Positions 29,269-31,679 of a stretch of 31,679 bases of DNA are shown here, in pieces (the first letter of the stretch is position 1; each line of letters begins with the position of its first letter). Origin of the DNA: DATJMJ01 sp035508795. Its GTDB lineage: Bacteria > Actinomycetota > Acidimicrobiia > Acidimicrobiales > Palsa-688. A program made the translations under genes and the position numbers. The DNA is taken from positions 1-31,679 of the forward strand of contig DATJMJ010000157.1 of NCBI GenBank assembly GCA_035508795.1, given 5' to 3'. The notes under the pieces were generated by a model. That model was not told the DNA's origin and ran no database searches. It was given only the letters and a program-made list of their open reading frames with translations.

Positions 29269-31488
29269 TCAAATTCGGGCTGGCTCACGCTCCGGAGGAA
29301 GCCCGAGCTCGCCGGCCGGGCCGGCGAGGTCTTCAGCCTCGATGTGCAGGGTAGGCAGCACCCGGTCGAGCCACGAAGGCAGCCACCAGTTGCCGCGGCC
29401 GAACACGTGCATGAGCGAAGGCACCAGGACGGTGCGGACGACAAACGCATCGATGATGATGGCAACGGCAAACCCGATGCCGAACTCCTGGATGACGAGT
29501 GCGTTATTGATCAGGCTGAACGACAAGAAAACGAGGATCATGATGAGGCCTGCGGCTGTGATCACCCGGCCCGTTTCTGCCTGGCCGTTGGTTACGGCGA
29601 CGTCGTTGTCCCCGCCGCTCATGATCCACTCCTCGTGCATACGGCTCACGAGGAAGACCTCGTAGTCCATCGAAAGCCCGAACAGGACGGCGAACATCAT
29701 CACGGGCAGGTAAACCTCGATCGGCCCGGCCTTGGCAAAGCCGAGGACAGGTCTTAGCCAGCCGTACTGGAACGAAGCGGTGATCGCGCCGAGCGCCGCC
29801 CCGATGGACAGGATGTTCATCGCAGACGCTGTGAGCGGGACGAGGAGGCTTCGGAACACCGCGGCGAGGAGCAAGAAAGCCAGCACGACGATAACCACCA
29901 CGAAGAGCGGTAACTTGCGCGTCAGCACCTTGGAGAAGTCGATGCCGCCCGCTGTCTCACCCCCGACGTGAACGGCAAGCGTCGAACCCGCCGTAGCCCC
30001 CGGCACCTCGGCGCGGATGTGGTTGACGAGCGCGGTCGTCTGGGGCGCCTGAGGGCTGTAGGCGGGGTAGACGATCGAAACGACCGCCTTGCCGTTGGGG
30101 CTTGTCCGAGCCGGCAACACCCGGGCGACGCCCGCTGTGCTGTCGAGGCTGCCGACGAACCCCTCGAAGCGGGCGAGGTCGCCCGGCCCATTTATCTTGC
30201 CCACGACTTGGAGCGGGCCGTTGAAACCAGGCCCGAAGCCCTCGGCCAGGAGGTCGTAAGCCATCCGGCTGGTCGAGTTGGACGGGTCCTCCCCCGAGTC
30301 GGCGAGGCCGAGGCGCATGCCGAAAAAGGGAAGCGCCACGATAACGATCACCACCAGGCTGAGGACGCTGAAGATGGCCGAGCGACGTTGGACGATTGCC
30401 GCCCACATGCTCCAAAAGGGGCTCCTGCCGCGGTCGACGCCGGAGCGGTAGCCGTCCGCAGAGGTGGCACGCAGCGCCCGGCGGTCCCGGCGGGAAAGCG
30501 CTTTGTCCCCGTAGAAACCGAGCATTGCCGGCAGCAACGTGATCGACGAGAACATCGTGAGCAGTACCACGAGCGCCGCTCCGAGCGCCACTCCGTACAA
30601 GAAGGTGAGCCCGAGGGCAAACATGCCGAGCAAGGCGATGCACACCGTCATCCCCGCGACGAGCACCGCCCGCCCCGAGGTGTTGAGCGAGCGTGCGGCC
30701 GCGTCCTCGGTGCTCCTGCCCGCCAGCAGCTCACGCCTGTGCCGGTTGACGATGAACAGCGAATAGTCGATGCCCACTCCGAGGGAGATCAGTTCTGCCA
30801 GCTGGGTGGCGAACTGCGGGACGGAAAAAGCGTGCGAAAGGATCCCGATGAGCGAGGTCCCTATCCCGATGGCGACCACGGCCGTGAGGAGGGGGAGGAG
30901 GGCGCTCAGGAAGGAGCGGCGGAACGCGAAAAACAGGACAACGAGCGCAAGGAGCGCCCCGACCGCGAAGTCGCTCGAGCCACCCCCCTGGCTCTCCCCC
31001 ATCTCGACCGCCGCGCCGCCGAGCTGGACGTTGAGGGTGCTGGAGCTCGCCGACTGAGCAACACGTATGAGCCGTTGCGCTTGAGCCGTTGAGATGTCCT
31101 GGGCCTGGGCGTCGAGCTGCACCGTTGCGAGCCCGATCGTGCCGTCCCTGGAGATCAGCCCTGAGCGGTATGGAGAAGTGACCTCGGCAACGAAGGGCAG
31201 GCGCCCGACGCTGGAAAGCATGGCGTCCACGGCGGACGACGTCGCCGGGCTCCTCAGGGTGCCGCTCTTGGCCTGCACCACGATCTGGTCGCTGTCGCCG
31301 CTCTGGGTGGGGAAATTGGCCTGCACGATGGCGAGCGCCTCGCTCGAGTCGGTAGACGGGAACGAGAAGTTGTTGCTGTACTTGGACCCGACCGAGTGGG
31401 CGATACCAGCGACGACCACCAGCGCGGCCAACCATGTCAGCAGGACTAACTTGCGGCGCCGGAAGCACCAGCGGGCGAGCGTGGACAT
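29269..31488 (-). CDS. MMPL-family (RND-type) membrane transporter
   Basis: 739-aa polytopic transporter with the duplicated MMPL layout: TM1 (about 15-31), an extracytoplasmic porter-like domain (about 35-165), five TM helices (about 170-325), a cytosolic linker with basic residues (GDKALSRRDRRALRA), TM7 near 370, a second external domain, and five more helices to about 715. The motif GVGIDYSLFIVNRHRREL in the first half and LFGLSMDYEVFLVSRMHEEW in the second carry the Asp-Tyr pair linked to proton coupling in MMPL proteins. Relatives export lipids or drugs, driven by the proton gradient; the cargo here is unknown. Start ATG 31488 has GGAGGG 9 nt upstream. It is the first gene entering from the right, with tandem repeats upstream. 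Confidence 0.93.
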   Translation of the reverse strand: MSTLARWCFRRRKLVLLTWLAALVVVAGIAHSVGSKYSNNFSFPSTDSSEALAIVQANFPTQSGDSDQIVVQAKSGTLRSPATSSAVDAMLSSVGRLPFVAEVTSPYRSGLISRDGTIGLATVQLDAQAQDISTAQAQRLIRVAQSASSSTLNVQLGGAAVEMGESQGGGSSDFAVGALLALVVLFFAFRRSFLSALLPLLTAVVAIGIGTSLIGILSHAFSVPQFATQLAELISLGVGIDYSLFIVNRHRRELLAGRSTEDAAARSLNTSGRAVLVAGMTVCIALLGMFALGLTFLYGVALGAALVVLLTMFSSITLLPAMLGFYGDKALSRRDRRALRATSADGYRSGVDRGRSPFWSMWAAIVQRRSAIFSVLSLVVIVIVALPFFGMRLGLADSGEDPSNSTSRMAYDLLAEGFGPGFNGPLQVVGKINGPGDLARFEGFVGSLDSTAGVARVLPARTSPNGKAVVSIVYPAYSPQAPQTTALVNHIRAEVPGATAGSTLAVHVGGETAGGIDFSKVLTRKLPLFVVVIVVLAFLLLAAVFRSLLVPLTASAMNILSIGAALGAITASFQYGWLRPVLGFAKAGPIEVYLPVMMFAVLFGLSMDYEVFLVSRMHEEWIMSGGDNDVAVTNGQAETGRVITAAGLIMILVFLSFSLINNALVIQEFGIGFAVAIIIDAFVVRTVLVPSLMHVFGRGNWWLPSWLDRVLPTLHIEAEDLAGPAGELGLPPEREPARI

Positions 31489-31642
31489 GACCTTAAACCC
31501 TCCGTGTGTGGTGAGGAACGCGGCTCATCGTCAACGCGACATCGACGTGACATCCGTCATCGTTGAGGCCGGCCAGTTGTGGGACCGCCAGCGCTGTGCG
31601 CCACGGAGCAGGTTAGCCGCCCCGGGGCCTTGGCCCTACCCA

Positions 31643-31675
31643 ATATGACCCTGATATGACCCCGAGATAACCCCG
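31643..31675. repeat. three tandem 11-bp repeats upstream of the MMPL gene
   Basis: Three consecutive 11-bp units: ATATGACCCTG, ATATGACCCCG and AGATAACCCCG. The period is about one helical turn, so all copies face the same side of the DNA, as in direct-repeat regulator sites. They lie 155-187 bp upstream of the MMPL start, at the window edge; more copies may continue outside. Confidence 0.7.
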
Positions 31676-31679
31676 GGCC

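Noticed and set aside
1..31679. CRISPR arrays, tRNA/rRNA genes, insertion sequences and prophage genes
   Set aside because: Both strands were scanned for repeat-spacer periodicity, T-loop-like motifs, transposase or integrase motifs; none were found.

Overview
The window looks like chromosomal DNA of a high-GC Gram-positive bacterium of the phylum Actinomycetota. The evidence is high GC with many GTG and TTG starts, a DUF3040 and a DUF1707 protein, the lexA / LysM-protein / nrdR arrangement, a PIG-L deacetylase and many start codons directly behind a TANNNT -10 box. Acidimicrobiia is my best guess within the phylum, because DapD is of the E. coli type; this is inference. No rRNA, tRNA, CRISPR array, phage or insertion sequence was recognised.

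Layout. (1) 0.2-5.6 kb: a secreted GH5 glycosidase on the plus strand converges on a tightly coupled minus-strand set: polyprenol-phosphate sugar synthase, processive-type GT2, GT-C membrane glycosyltransferase and a small DivIVA-like coiled-coil protein. Hand counts of sample lines give about 58-63% GC here and about 67-77% further right, so this may be an acquired surface-polysaccharide island. (2) 5.9-12.6 kb, all minus strand: DUF3040 membrane protein, DUF6941-like protein, 89-aa conserved protein, HNH nuclease, lipoate-ligase-like protein, then PIG-L deacetylase, DNA polymerase IV and an orphan peptide-type solute-binding protein. (3) 12.6-19.1 kb: inositol-monophosphatase-family protein, a phosphofructokinase with pyrophosphate-type residues, NrdR, a LysM membrane protein divergent from LexA across two LexA boxes, then a divergent mannose-6-phosphate isomerase / PfkB sugar kinase pair. 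(4) 19.1-27.0 kb: one 8-kb minus-strand run miaB-miaA-dapF-hflX-dapC-dapD-dapE, joining tRNA A37 modification, a ribosome-associated GTPase and four steps of the succinylase diaminopimelate pathway. (5) 27.6-31.7 kb: 2',5' RNA ligase-like protein, a MarR regulator divergent from a DUF1707 membrane protein, and an MMPL transporter with 11-bp tandem repeats upstream.

How the genes work together. Region 1 suggests a lipid-linked sugar donor (PPM synthase) feeding an extracytoplasmic GT-C enzyme beside a polymer-making GT2, with a polar-type scaffold as the last gene. The DAP genes supply the peptidoglycan cross-linking residue. LexA and the LysM protein form an SOS pair in which the LysM protein is a candidate cell-division brake. 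Points that most deserve a second look are the DapF with Ser in place of a catalytic Cys, the pyrophosphate-type PFK, the miaA gene with no ATG/GTG/TTG start, the recurrent leaderless-promoter pattern, and the coupled DivIVA-like gene in the glycosyltransferase operon.
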